Of a stretch of 64,000 nt of DNA, positions 1 through 12,108 are shown in pieces. The translations under genes and the position numbers were made by a program. Position 1 is the first letter of the stretch; each line of letters starts with the position of its first letter. Under the pieces are notes generated by a model. The model had not been told where the DNA came from. It did not search any database and saw only the letters and a list, made by a program, of their open reading frames with translations. The DNA is from Drosophila persimilis (Eukaryota > Arthropoda > Insecta > Diptera > Drosophilidae), in the NCBI RefSeq assembly GCF_003286085.1, contig NW_020825288.1:19902001-19966000 (forward strand), in the 5' to 3' direction.

Positions 1-2430
1 CTTCTTCACGATAGTTTTTAGAGTGTCTTATTACCTTGTTTCACTTCTGATCCCTTTTTCCCATTACAATACCAAATAAATGTATACCAATTAGTCAATC
101 AGCAGTTATTCCTGCTGAGTGTTCAATTATTTCCCACACACATACAATTCGGAAACCAATCGATCGCCCCTCGAGAATGATCTGGCCATAGTAGAATCTC
201 TGACTCAGATTGTCCCTGTATCTGTCCGTGTCTATGGCATGAAGCATGGGTATTTTTTTTCGTCTATATCTTTTGTTGTTGTTGTTTTGTGGCACAGCTC
301 TAAAATTAGTTTTTATTGTATGCAACTTGAATTTTCTTTCTCTATTTTGTGCCTTCTATTTTTTTCCTTTTCGATTTGTGATTCTTAATTTGCTTTTTGT
401 GGAAAAGCGTCAAAATCTTTCATTTGCTTTTGGCCATGCTGTTGTTGCAGCTGGTTGATGTTGTTTGTGTTCTTTTTGTTGTTGTTGCCTGTTGTCTCGT
501 GCTGTTGCCAGTTGCACGTTGCCGCCCCTCCCCCCCGGTGCTGCTCTCGGGGTCCGTCTTTGTCTCGTGTGTCTGCTACCGTTGGCAGCTATTATTTTTA
601 GCCGGCCTGTGGCAAGTTCTTATACTTTTTTCCGTTTTCTCTTTTTTGCATCTTTTATTTTCTTTTATTTTGTTTGATTTTTGTTTTATTTCTATTTGGT
701 TTGTATTTTCTTTTTTTATGCTGTTGATTTGTTGCCATTGGCTTGGCTGTTTGGCTCAAATGAATTTGTTTGATTTTCCATTTACGTTGAGTTTGTTTAT
801 TAAAATTGGCACACACTGCGTATGTGTGATGTATGAAGTTCGTGTGCTTTACAGTCTCGGATTGTCCCTTCCTCTCTCTCTCTATATATCTGTGTGCTTT
901 TGTGGGGGGTTTCTGTTACCCAGCGGCTTTGATTTGCTTGGGTCTTTGACAGGTCTTTCGTTTCTGGCATTTGCCTTTGGCTAATTTTTTGTGTGTTTTT
1001 GTACTGGTGCTATTATTGTTTTTCTAGAGGGGCATTTTTAAAAGAGGGACAGGGGCTGGGGGACACACTGTTGTTCCCACTTTGACTGAGATTTGGGTCA
1101 GGGGAACACAGAATTATCTGACTCAAAATTTTATGGACAGGGCGGGAAAAAACAAAATAATAAAATGGTCTATAACGGATTTGGAATGATTCATTTAATA
1201 GAATTTGATGTACATTTTTGGTGGGCTTAAAGAAAATAAACCCATCAAAGATTGATGATTTGATACATTAATAATACATGGAATATTTAAGTACTTTGAT
1301 TTAGATATGAGGAATGTCTACAGGAAAAAAGATTCCACTTCAATGGTTGTCTAGAGTTACATACAGAAGATAAACGTTTTAATGAGTATGCCAAATATTA
1401 TTTTATGGCACATTGATTAAATATGTTTAAATTAATATTTGCTTAACATTTTATTTATATCTTCCGGCTTGTATCGGGTTACATTTAGGGAGTCTCTAAA
1501 AGGTTGGTGTATCTCTTCAGCCTTCGTTGATTGAACATTCACAACTTTGTTTACACATTAATTTAAATTCCCATTCCGTATTTCACACTCACCCCAAAAC
1601 AGAGATCCAACAAAGCTGGAACCTTTCAAATCAGTTGACAACTTGCTGTCGTCACAGTCCCCCTCTTCCCCCAACACCTAAGTCCTCTCTCTCTCTCCAC
1701 CAACCACCAGATGTCTTCCATTTCAACACCTTGGACAAGTAAATGTTTCAGTCTCCAAAAAGTTCTGTTCTGTCCCAAGCCCAACGCCACCCCTCTCTCT
1801 CTGATGATAGGCCAAAGGAATGCTTTTTGTCTATTTTTATTGGGGCAACAACAAGAGATGAAGGAATTTTTGATGAGTATTCCAATATTGCTCTCTACCT
1901 TATAGCGTATAGGTACACATATGTATAATATGTTTGATCTATGGAGATGGTATATTTACCTTTTTGATTTCATAAATCCAACAATGTCTCTGCTGCCGTG
2001 TGTGGTTGTTGCTTAATTTGAATTTAGATGATGCTTTCGGGGTGGTGGCTCCACTCTGATTAAGATTTGTCGATGATTTTATTTTAATTTTCGGTTCATT
2101 AAAGCGCGTTCCAGAAGTATGCGAAATTAAGATTCCGACGGCGCGTCCGTTAATTAGTCACCAAAAACCGAACTTATTTTGATCTTTTTGCTATTTTAAT
2201 TTGTTTTGAATTAAAATTGTTAGCTCATGCATAAATTTGGCATTTTTAACACAACAAAAAATTTGCTTTTATTCAAGATTTATTTTTTTGATCATTTCCT
2301 CGAAGTTTGGACCGAAACTCGTTTTTTAGTATTTTTTGTATTAAATTAACTTTAAGTCAAATTTGTTTGTGCGCGAGATTCAATTATTGATAAGAACTTT
2401 TTGTTTGTTTTTTTTTTGGTTTTTTTTTGT
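1..2430. other. Non-coding, T-rich low-complexity stretch
   Basis: I see no gene here. The first kilobase is strongly T-rich on the plus strand, with many TTG/TTTG repeats; the open frames in it are rich in Phe, Leu, Cys and Val, as expected of T-rich non-coding DNA. From about 1100 to 2430 the sequence is AT-rich with short TC-rich patches (for example near 1690). Open frames here are short, with no domain or signal-peptide pattern I recognise. Confidence 0.6.
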
Positions 2431-2439
2431 TGTTATTTT

Positions 2440-3480
2440 GAGTACGATCTTTCATGCAGGAAAAGCCTCGAAGAATCGTTTTTCCAAAACGTGCGAGCCG
2501 CGTGTGTCGGCAGCGGTACTGGCTCTGTTGTGTGTGTGTGTTTGCGTGTGCGTGAGGCCGGCTGCTAAAAATATCTATGAGTACGCGCCGCGCTGTGTAT
2601 CTTTAGAGCAGCATCTGTAGTTGTATCTGTATCTGTATCCAATAACTCGACAAAAATACACGGCCAACGGCTCGTCGTCGCTTGGAGAAAATGCTGCTCG
2701 TCGCTGCCTGCGTCCGCTTGCTGCGCTTGTCCGCTGTGCACTGAGCAGACAGGCGAGATCTGAGATCTGAGACCACAGATCGTTGATCGTCAATGTCGTC
2801 CACCATGCAGTATGCTATGTGATGTGTGTGGGGATACCACACTTGGCTCTGACTCCGTTAGCCAAGCCAGCGCGAGACCTATTCTGACGGGGCGGCCCAC
2901 ACAATCGCTGGACGAGCGCTGGATGGATGGGTGGACGCTGGATGGGGGCTGGGTTCGAGCCGGCGGCGGCACTTGTCTGGAGCGCTGAGCGTGCGGTGCG
3001 CTATTGGAACGATCAATGAATGAAATGCCGCATTAAAAGGCAGGCCAGAGGAGCTCACGTATCTGGCGGATACACCGATACACAGATACACTCGTACAGA
3101 TTTGGGGGAGGGGGCGGGTCGCCTCGCTGAGCGACCAATAAACCGAGAAACCCACTGGCGCTCCGCACACACAACACAACGCCAACACAAAACGTCATTG
3201 AAAGCCGCCACAGAGAAGCGAAGAGAAACCAGTTCTCTCGCGGGAGAGAACGGCGACTGTGTCTCTCCCCAAAATGTGTGGGTGCCTTTTGCGTTGGCCG
3301 GATCAGGTCTCAGTGGGTCTCGCTTGGTCTTCTCCATCTCTCTCTAGTCTCTGCCTCTGGTACACTCTTGAGTGGTTTCCCATTCAAATTTTCGATTTCG
3401 TTTCGAGTCGAGTCGAGTCGAGTCAATTTTGGCTCTGTCTGTCGGCTCTCCTGAGATTTGTTCCGAACGAGCATGATCTA
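2440..3480. promoter_or_regulatory. GC-rich island, possible promoter or 5' exon region
   Basis: About 1 kb is clearly richer in G and C than its flanks. It contains many CG dinucleotides, a GT microsatellite near 2528, a repeated TGTATC motif near 2620, CTCTCT (GAGA-factor-like) patches near 3240-3345 and a four-unit CGAGT tandem at 3404-3424. In Drosophila such islands inside AT-rich DNA often mark promoters and first exons of developmental genes. No coding frame is convincing on either strand: the 152-residue minus-strand frame has no family resemblance. The function is inferred from composition only. Confidence 0.25.
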
Positions 3481-3532
3481 ATATCGCCAGGCAGTTATTT
3501 ATTTAAATTTATTGCTAATTTTTTATGCTGCT

Positions 3533-3546
3533 GCTGCTGCAGCAGC
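3533..3546. repeat. 14-bp perfect palindrome in a CTG run
   Basis: GCTGCTGCAGCAGC reads the same on both strands and lies at the end of a short CTG tandem, so the run turns into its own complement. It can form a small hairpin. No gene is attached to it. Confidence 0.6.
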
Positions 3547-3599
3547 GTTTGACATTCATTTGTACAAGTCAAACAGTGTCGGAGCGGAGCTCACTTGAC

Positions 3600-6500
3600 A
3601 ATACTTAAAAATGTTTGTTCATCTTTCATTGAGATCGGTATCGGCTTTGCATTCGCTTGATTGGAGGAAACTCCATTTCCAGAGCTGAACTTTTGAGTGC
3701 AGAGGCTACAAAAGATATTCATGATGGATATTTATCTAGATTATATTCGAATTGGAAACGAATTATGATGCATGGAGAATCAAAGTTCAAGGAAATTACT
3801 CTATTTGGGTGTTAATCTATAAGGCTATGTGGGATGATATGGTGCTAAAGCTAAATACAGCTATTTTCCGACACCAGCAAAATATTTTTAAATGTTAAGA
3901 TATGTTTTAACACAGAAGTTGTCTTCTTTCTTTTTTAAGGTATGTTCTAGTAAATGAAATCAAATGACATCATTTTAGCATTTCTTTAAACTATTTTCCG
4001 CTTTTTAGATAATTCAGATTAATTAAAATTATTATATTTATTTTTGGTGCCTTGAGAAAGATTATATCATATTTGTGTAGTCCATAATATACGGCCAAGA
4101 ATATAGTTGCCGCGGTCTTCTTATTTTTAATACAGCTATTATTTGAAATACTTTGACAATAAGACCTTGAAAATTGAAAGTGGTTCCCATAAGTCAAAAA
4201 ATCTGTAGCTCAAATTTCATTAATGCGAAAATAAAGTCTATTGGGGACTTACTTATAGCATCTAACATTATTCCATGACTTAGATTCTTCCCTTACAATC
4301 CTGATTTTATCGTTTGCTTTTAAATTAAATTCATTATTTATGTGAATCCATTATGCACATAAACATGTATTCTTCTTTCATTAAGGTGAAGATCATTGCA
4401 GAAATGGTAATTTAATCTTCAATTAAATGTGAATTGAAAAAAATAAATGCTAGAACTTGTATTCCATTCAATAAACTAAGGAATGTGTCACTTATCAGTA
4501 GATCAATGAATTAACTAATTTGCTAATCGAATGGTCTCTTAACTCAAGTTAAAAATTAGCTTAACCATTTTTCCCCTACACAATCCATAAGTTCTTTTCT
4601 AAATTATGAAATAAAATTATGAAATAATTTCCTTAAATTTGTTTTAAAGAGATCTGTATATATTTCCTTATTACAATTATCTCAGAATATATTCGTGGAA
4701 TAGACCTTCGGGTTATCTTTATCCATCAGTTAGACCATCAAATATGTTAAGATTGTTGTACGAACGAGAACTATTCTACAAACATGAGGAAGGTATTAGA
4801 TATCAAAATATTTGTTTACGTGACATGGAAAATGCCTTGAGGATGACCAAAGACTTACAATATTTGCATAAAAAGAGATAATGAAAATTCCTTACAACTG
4901 ATATGGTATATAAAAAAGATTTATTTATTACTATTTCATCATTTATACATGATTCACACTTTGTACTACATTTGATTAATATTATTCAGATTTTTTGTAA
5001 TTTATTCTAATTCGTTTCGATCAATTTCCGTCCCGCGATCGTCCCTCTTTGGGTGTGTGGGCCTCTCCGGTTATTCTCGCTTCGTTTCGTTTCGATTTGC
5101 TTCTAATTTCAAATCGCTAAGCCGATTTCAAAGTCACACTTGATCTGTTGGCACTTGATTTTTTCATTTTTTTTTTTTTGTTATGAAACAATTGTGTGTT
5201 TATAGTCATTTATTTCTGTATGGTTTTTATGCATATTGTTGCTTCACAAATAATTATAATTAACTGACAACAGGCAAATAATTGCAAAAATTGCAAAATG
5301 GCTTTGCTCCTGCGGGCGAAACGAGTTGATTTCTCTGTGGATATGACGACATATTTCTGTTCGGCTTAAAGCTCGGTTTTTGAGCTTGCTCCGATATACT
5401 CATATGAGTGCTGCTGTAGATAGATTGCTTCCAGCCATAGACCGATCGACTGAAAGACTGAGAGACTGACTGACTGCCTGACGATTAATTTATCTTTTGG
5501 CTTCTGTCCCGTAGGTTGATTGTCTTCGAGTTCGTCATCGTTTGTCGTGTTTTGTTCTTGAGCAAATAAATCATGATGACAACAGTTAAATTTGATTATA
5601 ATTTTTCCCTCGAACAGCATACATTTTTCATGGCACAAGGTCGCCAGAGACACAAGTCGGACACGGGCATGGGCACGGACGCGGACGGACAAAGAGAGTG
5701 GAAAAGTAACGCATGCAACATTAATTTGATTTGCGTGCGAAGTGGCGCGGTCCCAAATGATCTAAAAATTGTATATTATATATACATACATATACATATC
5801 TCTTTAACTGGATAATATATATATTTAGATGTTAGTACGTACAAATTGGCCAATAGTGTTGTGTTTGTTTCGCTGACAGCTTAATCTGCAGCCCCATGAC
5901 GACTCCCAAGACAAGAACATGAATAAGCGAGCCATAATTAAAAAAACAAACGTCACATTTGAATTTTTGCTTTATGATCAAGCTATGGTCATCTACGAAT
6001 GGACACAGTCGGGGCTAAGAGGGATTACCAGTAGTATTACGGAAGAGGGGAAAAGTTGTGCTGAATGTAGTGAAAAGTTTATAGCAAAGAATTTAGAGTA
6101 CTCTCATTCAAATAAATATGTATTCAAAGATTTCTATTAAAAAACGTAAAATCTTCCAGAATGTTAATGGTACTAATTACCGGAAATAACCCTTTTGATT
6201 ATATTTGTTAAAATTGTTGTTGTATAAAATACCCCAATTCAAGTACCCATCCCTATCGAAAAGCCCCTTCTACACCCATGTCGGGGGCAATTGCTTATGC
6301 AAATGTTCTAAGTTTTCAACTTTGGCTCTGGCTTTTAATTGCCAGCTTCGGAAATCACATTTGCCTTAATATGGTCACAAAGCTCGATGCCAGCCAAGTC
6401 CAAGTCCAAACCATAAGCTGCTCCACCACCATTCTCCCGCGCTCTCTCTCTATCTCTTAACTCTTAACTGATTCGGATACAGACGGATAGCCGGAGATCC

Positions 6501-9500
6501 CGCTTAGGAGGTAGGTCTCTGAGACGTGTCTGCAACCATTTATGGGTGTCGCTTGGGAAAGCGGTGAGAAAGCAACAGATACTCTCTCAGATGGCTAATT
6601 GTGAGCATCTCGCATCGAACTCCGGCCAGGCAGGCTTCTGAGTTGTGTCTTGGCCAGGTTTTGTTGCCGGTGCTGTTGCTGTTTCTGGTTGGTTTCTCGG
6701 TTGTTGGCTTGAGTCTGTCTCCCAGAGTGTGAGTGGGTGTCAATGAGTGGGCGTCGACCGGGGCTTGAGTCAACGTTGATTTTGTTTTATATTTCACGTA
6801 AATTTATTATTACAAATATCGTTGTTGCCGCTTTCAAGCGGAAATACACTCGACTTGGCCGCGGCCCACGCTCTCCCATGGCCATAACCACCTGCACTTT
6901 GCGAGCGCCCTGTCTCCTCAGATCTGTGTTTTATTCGATCTTTGGTGTTATTTATTTTTATTTTTTGGGGAAGTGGAAGCTGGACGGAGCCAACTATTAC
7001 GAGTGGAATTGGACAGAGCGGAAATGCCAAACGATTAAGTTGTTGTTTCTCTGCTGGGTCTCAGATTCAGTTTCTATTTTCTGTTTCGTTTCGTTTCTTT
7101 ACTTTTATATGTATATCTCTATTTTGTTGTATAATTAATTTTGTACGTATTTTGATACTTGTCATTTGCATAAGTGAGGGACAGCGTGGGTGTGAGGCAT
7201 ACATATGAATCAGTCGTTAAGTTTATGAATGGCATAGTAAAGATACTTTGTATCTTTGAGCCTCAGATACGGGGCAACGTTGCCAGTTTTCATAAGGGTG
7301 CACACAATGGGTAATTAACCGATATTTGTGTGGAGATTTTTTAAATTTATAATATTCATTGACTCTGAATATATTGACTTTAAAAATGAACGAATATAAA
7401 CGTACCAAAAAATAAATTAAACAGCTCAGATCTGTTAAGAAATTAACTATAAGATTATATATTAAATTACAGATTTATCTATAACATATTCTATAAATAA
7501 ATAAATAGATCACATATACAGAACATATATTGAGTCAAAGTTGAAGGTTTCTACCACTTTTAATGTTTCTTTAACTTTGCTTTAACTTTCTTATGGTATG
7601 GTTATATTTTTAATTAACATTTTTTAGTGATTAAGAAAGTATTAATCACCACTTTCCAGCCAATTCCTAGTCAATATCAGTTGATCTCTGATTAGGATTG
7701 GAACTCTTTCTCAAATGGGATCCTGACATGCAAATCCATGTCTCACATAAAATCCCACTCTCTCGAGACATAACAAGGCTAGCTTTAAGGTAAATTGTTG
7801 GTCTGCTCGGATCAATCAGCGCTTGTTAGCCAAGGAAAGCGGTGAGCAGAGACTATGGCTAACATCTTAACAGCCAAAGTTAATCGTGTGTAAAGAATAA
7901 TGAATATGTCGGGCCATTGACAAGGCTCAACAAATCATAGGAAGGCGAAAAGTGAAACTGAAAAAAGTCAAAGCACCACCAAATGGCAGCCAGCCACCAA
8001 AGATCGTGGCTAATCGTGAGCAATGCTGATGGTGTTTTTGGTGTCCGTGGTGGTGGTGGTGGTGGTGTTTGCTGCTGCTCAGTGAAACGTGATTTTGTGT
8101 TTTTTTTGTTGTTTGGCCCCCGTCAATCAGCCATTTAAGTCATTTAGCATTATGTATCACTCGTTGCGGTGCTGCCAATTGTAATCTGCCACGGCAACAA
8201 AACAAAGCAGGTCTGTCGTCATTGTCTGCCTGTCTCTGCCTGTCTGCCTGTCGGCCTGTCTGCGTGTCGGTCTGTCTTTCTCTGTCTTTCGCTTGGCTGT
8301 TATTTTTATTAATTTTGTTTCAATTAATTTCGCTACAAATTGTCAACAAAATCGAAACCGCAGACAAACAGATACACAGATACAACACACTGGCACACAC
8401 TGACAGAATCCCCATCCTCCCCATGCGAACCAGCAAAACCTCAATAAGCGCAGCTGAGCTAATAACCAATGCAAATCTCCCTGGACAGTAACATGAGCAA
8501 CAGTAACGGACATTCTACATGACAGGGTGACGTGCACCAGAGAGGATGGGGAGATGGAGCTGTATCCACTGATCCATCTAATGGTTGACTGTTGGCGGCA
8601 TTAACCCATCATCAGGCAGGGGAATTGGCCGAGGTCCGGCCGAGGCACATCACAGGGCGAGACGTATAAATATTGATTTTGAGTCAGTTGTGTGTACGGA
8701 GGGGTAGGGTTGGTGGATCAGCCTGTGGTTCATCTTACCTAACCCACAGCCAACCACTCGACCCACTACCGAGTGTAACCGCCATCCTGTCCGAGTGCCA
8801 ATTATAAAAGGCCCCCCCCCTCAAAACGCGAAGAGAGTGAATAAATGTGTATGGCAGCCGACAGTCGGGTCGGGCAATAATTTCAACAACATGTCAATGC
8901 TGATGCTCATCAAAGTGATTTCTGTTTCAGAGACTGCTCGGGGTTCCAATGTATCCACAGAGGGGATACATCCCCCGAGCGTTGACAAAACGCCAACGCA
9001 TCGAGACATTTCTCATCACCGATTGGTTTCGCCCCGACATTAAATATACACATGTACAAACATATGAGTATATACTCCTATGCGACTGCACATATAGGTA
9101 TAAATATCTGTGTGATGTGTGTTATATGTGGGTGCGTGTCTGTTTTTATAAATAAGTGGGCTCAAATAAAGAGGTAAGTGTGTGCTTTCGAGGGTGGCAG
9201 GTGAGTTGATTATTTTCTTTTTATTATTATTTGGGTTACCTCTGGGCACGGGCTATAAATTTTGATATATTTAGCGGTCCCCGCATTGGGGCCATATGTC
9301 ATCATCTACATGTTTTACTGCGTCCGCAATGTGAGGGGGAAAATAATAATGCAGCAGCTCTGAAGGGATTAACTAAAGTAATACTACACAATTGTGTTCA
9401 TTTTTTGTTCTGTAAAGCTTTGGATGGATTATAAGCCGCTTTGCATAATGGGCGGACTTTAGCTCGTAGTAGATCAATCAATATTAAAAATAATACAAAT

Positions 9501-10630
9501 ATCATGCAATTTTGAGATAAAATGAGGATTATATTACGAATAAAAAATTGAAAATACTTTAAATCCATGTATAGAAAACTTTTTGTTCGATGACTGAATC
9601 ATAGCCCAAATGGATAAATCTAGAAATGTTCTCTTTTAATTGGTTTTTACACAGTAAACATTTCAATATAATTCCGAATTATAACGAATGTAATATGTAT
9701 GAATTGTTGATTTATTTTAAGCCCACATTTATCAAATATTTTCAAAGATTTTGTGTGAAAATGAAATTTACGAATTTAAATATTTTCCTTAACTTATTTC
9801 ATTCGTTTTATTGAATTATTTAAACTGCATCTCAATCGATGCTCCCAATAGATAATATCAATCAAGTTTCAGAAAATATTCAAAAATCATAAACCAACAA
9901 AATAAATTTGCTTTAATTAAATAAAAGCATTTGGTGTGGGAGAAGGTGGGATTGTGGCTAAATGAATGACAGAGTGAATATTATTTCAAAGCGAAGAAGT
10001 TCATAGTTGTGTTAAGGAAAGTGAGCAATTGTAGAGCGCATCCTTTAGGTCATTGAGTTTTTCTTTTGTAGATTTGTAGGATGTACTGCGCGTTCCAGAA
10101 TGTAGACGTTTTTGAATAGAATTTCTTGTAAAATCAAACGTATCAAGTTTACATTTTTGAAACTGCAATCGCAATTGATCAATTGCCGGAGATACGCATT
10201 AAAGTGCTTGGCATAAAACGCTCAGCATTCTTGATTAATTGGCCAGCCTTTGATGTGGGGTGTTACGCACATTAAAATTCAATCAAAATACATACAAAAA
10301 ATAAACACTTTAAATATCTCTTAAAGTATTATTATGACAGAGTTTATTTTTAGGCGAATAGAGCATCGACGTGCTGCACGAACAGCGCCTTGGGTTGCCG
10401 GCTCTAATTGCAAATAATAAGCCTCAATTGGCGTTGGCCAAAAACAGTGGATGGCCATCCACAGTCCCAGTCACAGTCACACTCAGACTCGGAGTCTGTG
10501 CTTCGTGGAGTGGGACTGGCCTACGCACACGGCCATAGCATCGTGTAGTATAGGAAAATGCCAACCCACCGAAACACAATAAAAGCGCGTTTCAATTTCA
10601 AATTGATTGCCAGTCGGCTATTATTATTAT
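3600..10630. other. Non-coding; AT-rich with simple repeats
   Basis: I find no supportable gene. Positions 3600-5030, 7400-7650 and 9450-10630 are strongly AT-rich. Positions 5030-7200 and 7740-9450 are more balanced and carry simple repeats, including CTGT/CTGC units at about 8224-8290 and a GGT run near 8045. A TATAAAAGG at 8803-8811 precedes a short C run but no convincing open frame. All open frames are under 135 codons and lack recognisable motifs. The stretch is probably intergenic or intronic. Confidence 0.55.
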
Positions 10631-10634
10631 TTGC

Positions 10635-10890
10635 TATACTCTTGCCAGTATTCTGGGTATTCCGATTTTAATGAGGAAGATATTTATAATATTATAACTG
10701 AAAGCCATGAACACATCGGGAGACCTTTCTTCAGTTGTCAGAGCTATTATCGGTTAAAGATAATCAAAAGATAATCATAAGAACGATAAGAAACCTGGGA
10801 GCCATGTTAAATCAGAAGATCTTATCCTATAGCTGCCATAGGGAAGGAGTGCAGGGTATCTTCGACATCGGCCCCGAAGATAGCCTTAAT
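10635..10890 (+). mobile_element. Degraded DINE-1/INE-1-like element
   Basis: The left end TATACTCTTGCCAG, followed by a GGGTATTC motif, resembles the start of the Drosophila INE-1/DINE-1 (Helentron-related) family as I remember it. The middle has CTATAGCTGCCATAGG near 10828. The right end has GGGTAT followed by a stem with perfect 8-bp arms, TATCTTCG (10857-10864) and CGAAGATA (10875-10882), and then a short TTAATTTCTTG tail, which fits that family's 3' subterminal hairpin. No transposase is encoded. The copy is short and diverged. The family assignment is from memory and unsearched. Confidence 0.55.
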
Positions 10891-12073
10891 TTCTTGTTAT
10901 TTTATTGTTATATGGTTTTTATTTTTTCATTTCTTTTTCCTCAGTACTTGTTGTTGGTGTCATTTGGCTTTTGGTGCTAAATACTCGTGCGAATTTTTGT
11001 GCTTTTGGAGGCCACCAACGTTTGCTTGGCTCTGAGCTGGAATCCGAGTCTTGGTTTTGGGTCTTTGGCTTGGCGCCACCCCCACAAAAACACAACAGAA
11101 ATAAATATAAAAATGTATACTTGGTATTTGTTTTTTATGCTTTCACGTTGGCATTGCCATTGGCGAGGTAAGACACAGAGAGCCAGACACAGACACAGGC
11201 GTTGCCTCACTCGAAACATAAATAAACTGATTTCGGGAATATCGTGGGATGGCGGGGGAGATAATACGAGTACCACTCGCAAGAGTACTGGCTTGTTTGC
11301 CAACCCAAAAGAGTTGCCAATGGCAATTACATTTTGGCTCTCTTGTTCACCAAGAATATATAAGTGGCAATCACTCGATTGTAATAATATTGTTTCCATT
11401 GCATACCCAAAGGTCTCTTGCTGGTATATCTCATGGGAGACATGATTTATTATTTGGTCAAGGTATGGTTGCTCGAGGGAAAATATTTGTTTGGTTTGTT
11501 GGATAAAAGTTTTAAATTTAAATAAATTATCGTTCACTTAAATATTTTAAGCTTTTAGGGATTTTCCAATGAAACAATTGAAATTATTTGAAGGAACTGT
11601 TAACTCTACGTTTTTTCCAATTACCTTTCAGGTAATATATTCCCCATTTTGCATAAGATCTGGCTTCTTCTGGAACTGTTTGTGTAGCTGGTAGCAATGG
11701 CGAAATTACTTTCAAATCATTCTTCTGTGCATATGCTTCATTCAGTGATATTTATGTACCTCGGAATCGGACAACCTTGCCACTTAAGTCAACACAGTCT
11801 ACAGTGGTCTACATCTTTCTACTAGCAAGATATCTATAATTCTTTTCAGCATCCTTGGCGATTTCCCAGACTTTTCCATTGTGCGGATGACAGGTTTTGT
11901 GTGTGTTTTTGGGAAAGATTTCCATTGCATACAATTGCCTGGGCCTGGGGCAACACTTTCCCACAAGCGCAGATTGAATCGAATGAATCAAAGCTGCTCA
12001 TTTTGGAGTGTAGTTCTTACTGCCTTGTAGTCGTCATAGTCATAGCCGTTGTAGTCGAATGTTTGTTGGCAGG

Positions 12074-12108
12074 CTGTTGGCTGTTGGCTGTTGGCTGCTG
12101 GCTGCTGG
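12074..12108. repeat. Heptamer tandem repeat, CTGTTGG type
   Basis: Five head-to-tail 7-base units: three CTGTTGG followed by two CTGCTGG. The last two differ from the first three by the same single change, which suggests unit-by-unit slippage after one substitution. Confidence 0.8.

Noticed and set aside
2879..3337. 152-codon minus-strand open frame in the GC-rich island
   Set aside because: High-GC DNA has few stops by chance; no motif, and Arg/Ser/Pro-rich composition typical of non-coding GC-rich sequence.
5761..5825. TATA-rich tract and palindromes such as CATATGTACATACATATG elsewhere
   Set aside because: Alternating AT and TATG/CATA repeats are common microsatellites in fly DNA. No promoter or gene context.
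10977..11537. 186-codon minus-strand open frame
   Set aside because: A plus-strand frame is open over the same bases, no motif is recognisable, and it follows directly on a transposon remnant.
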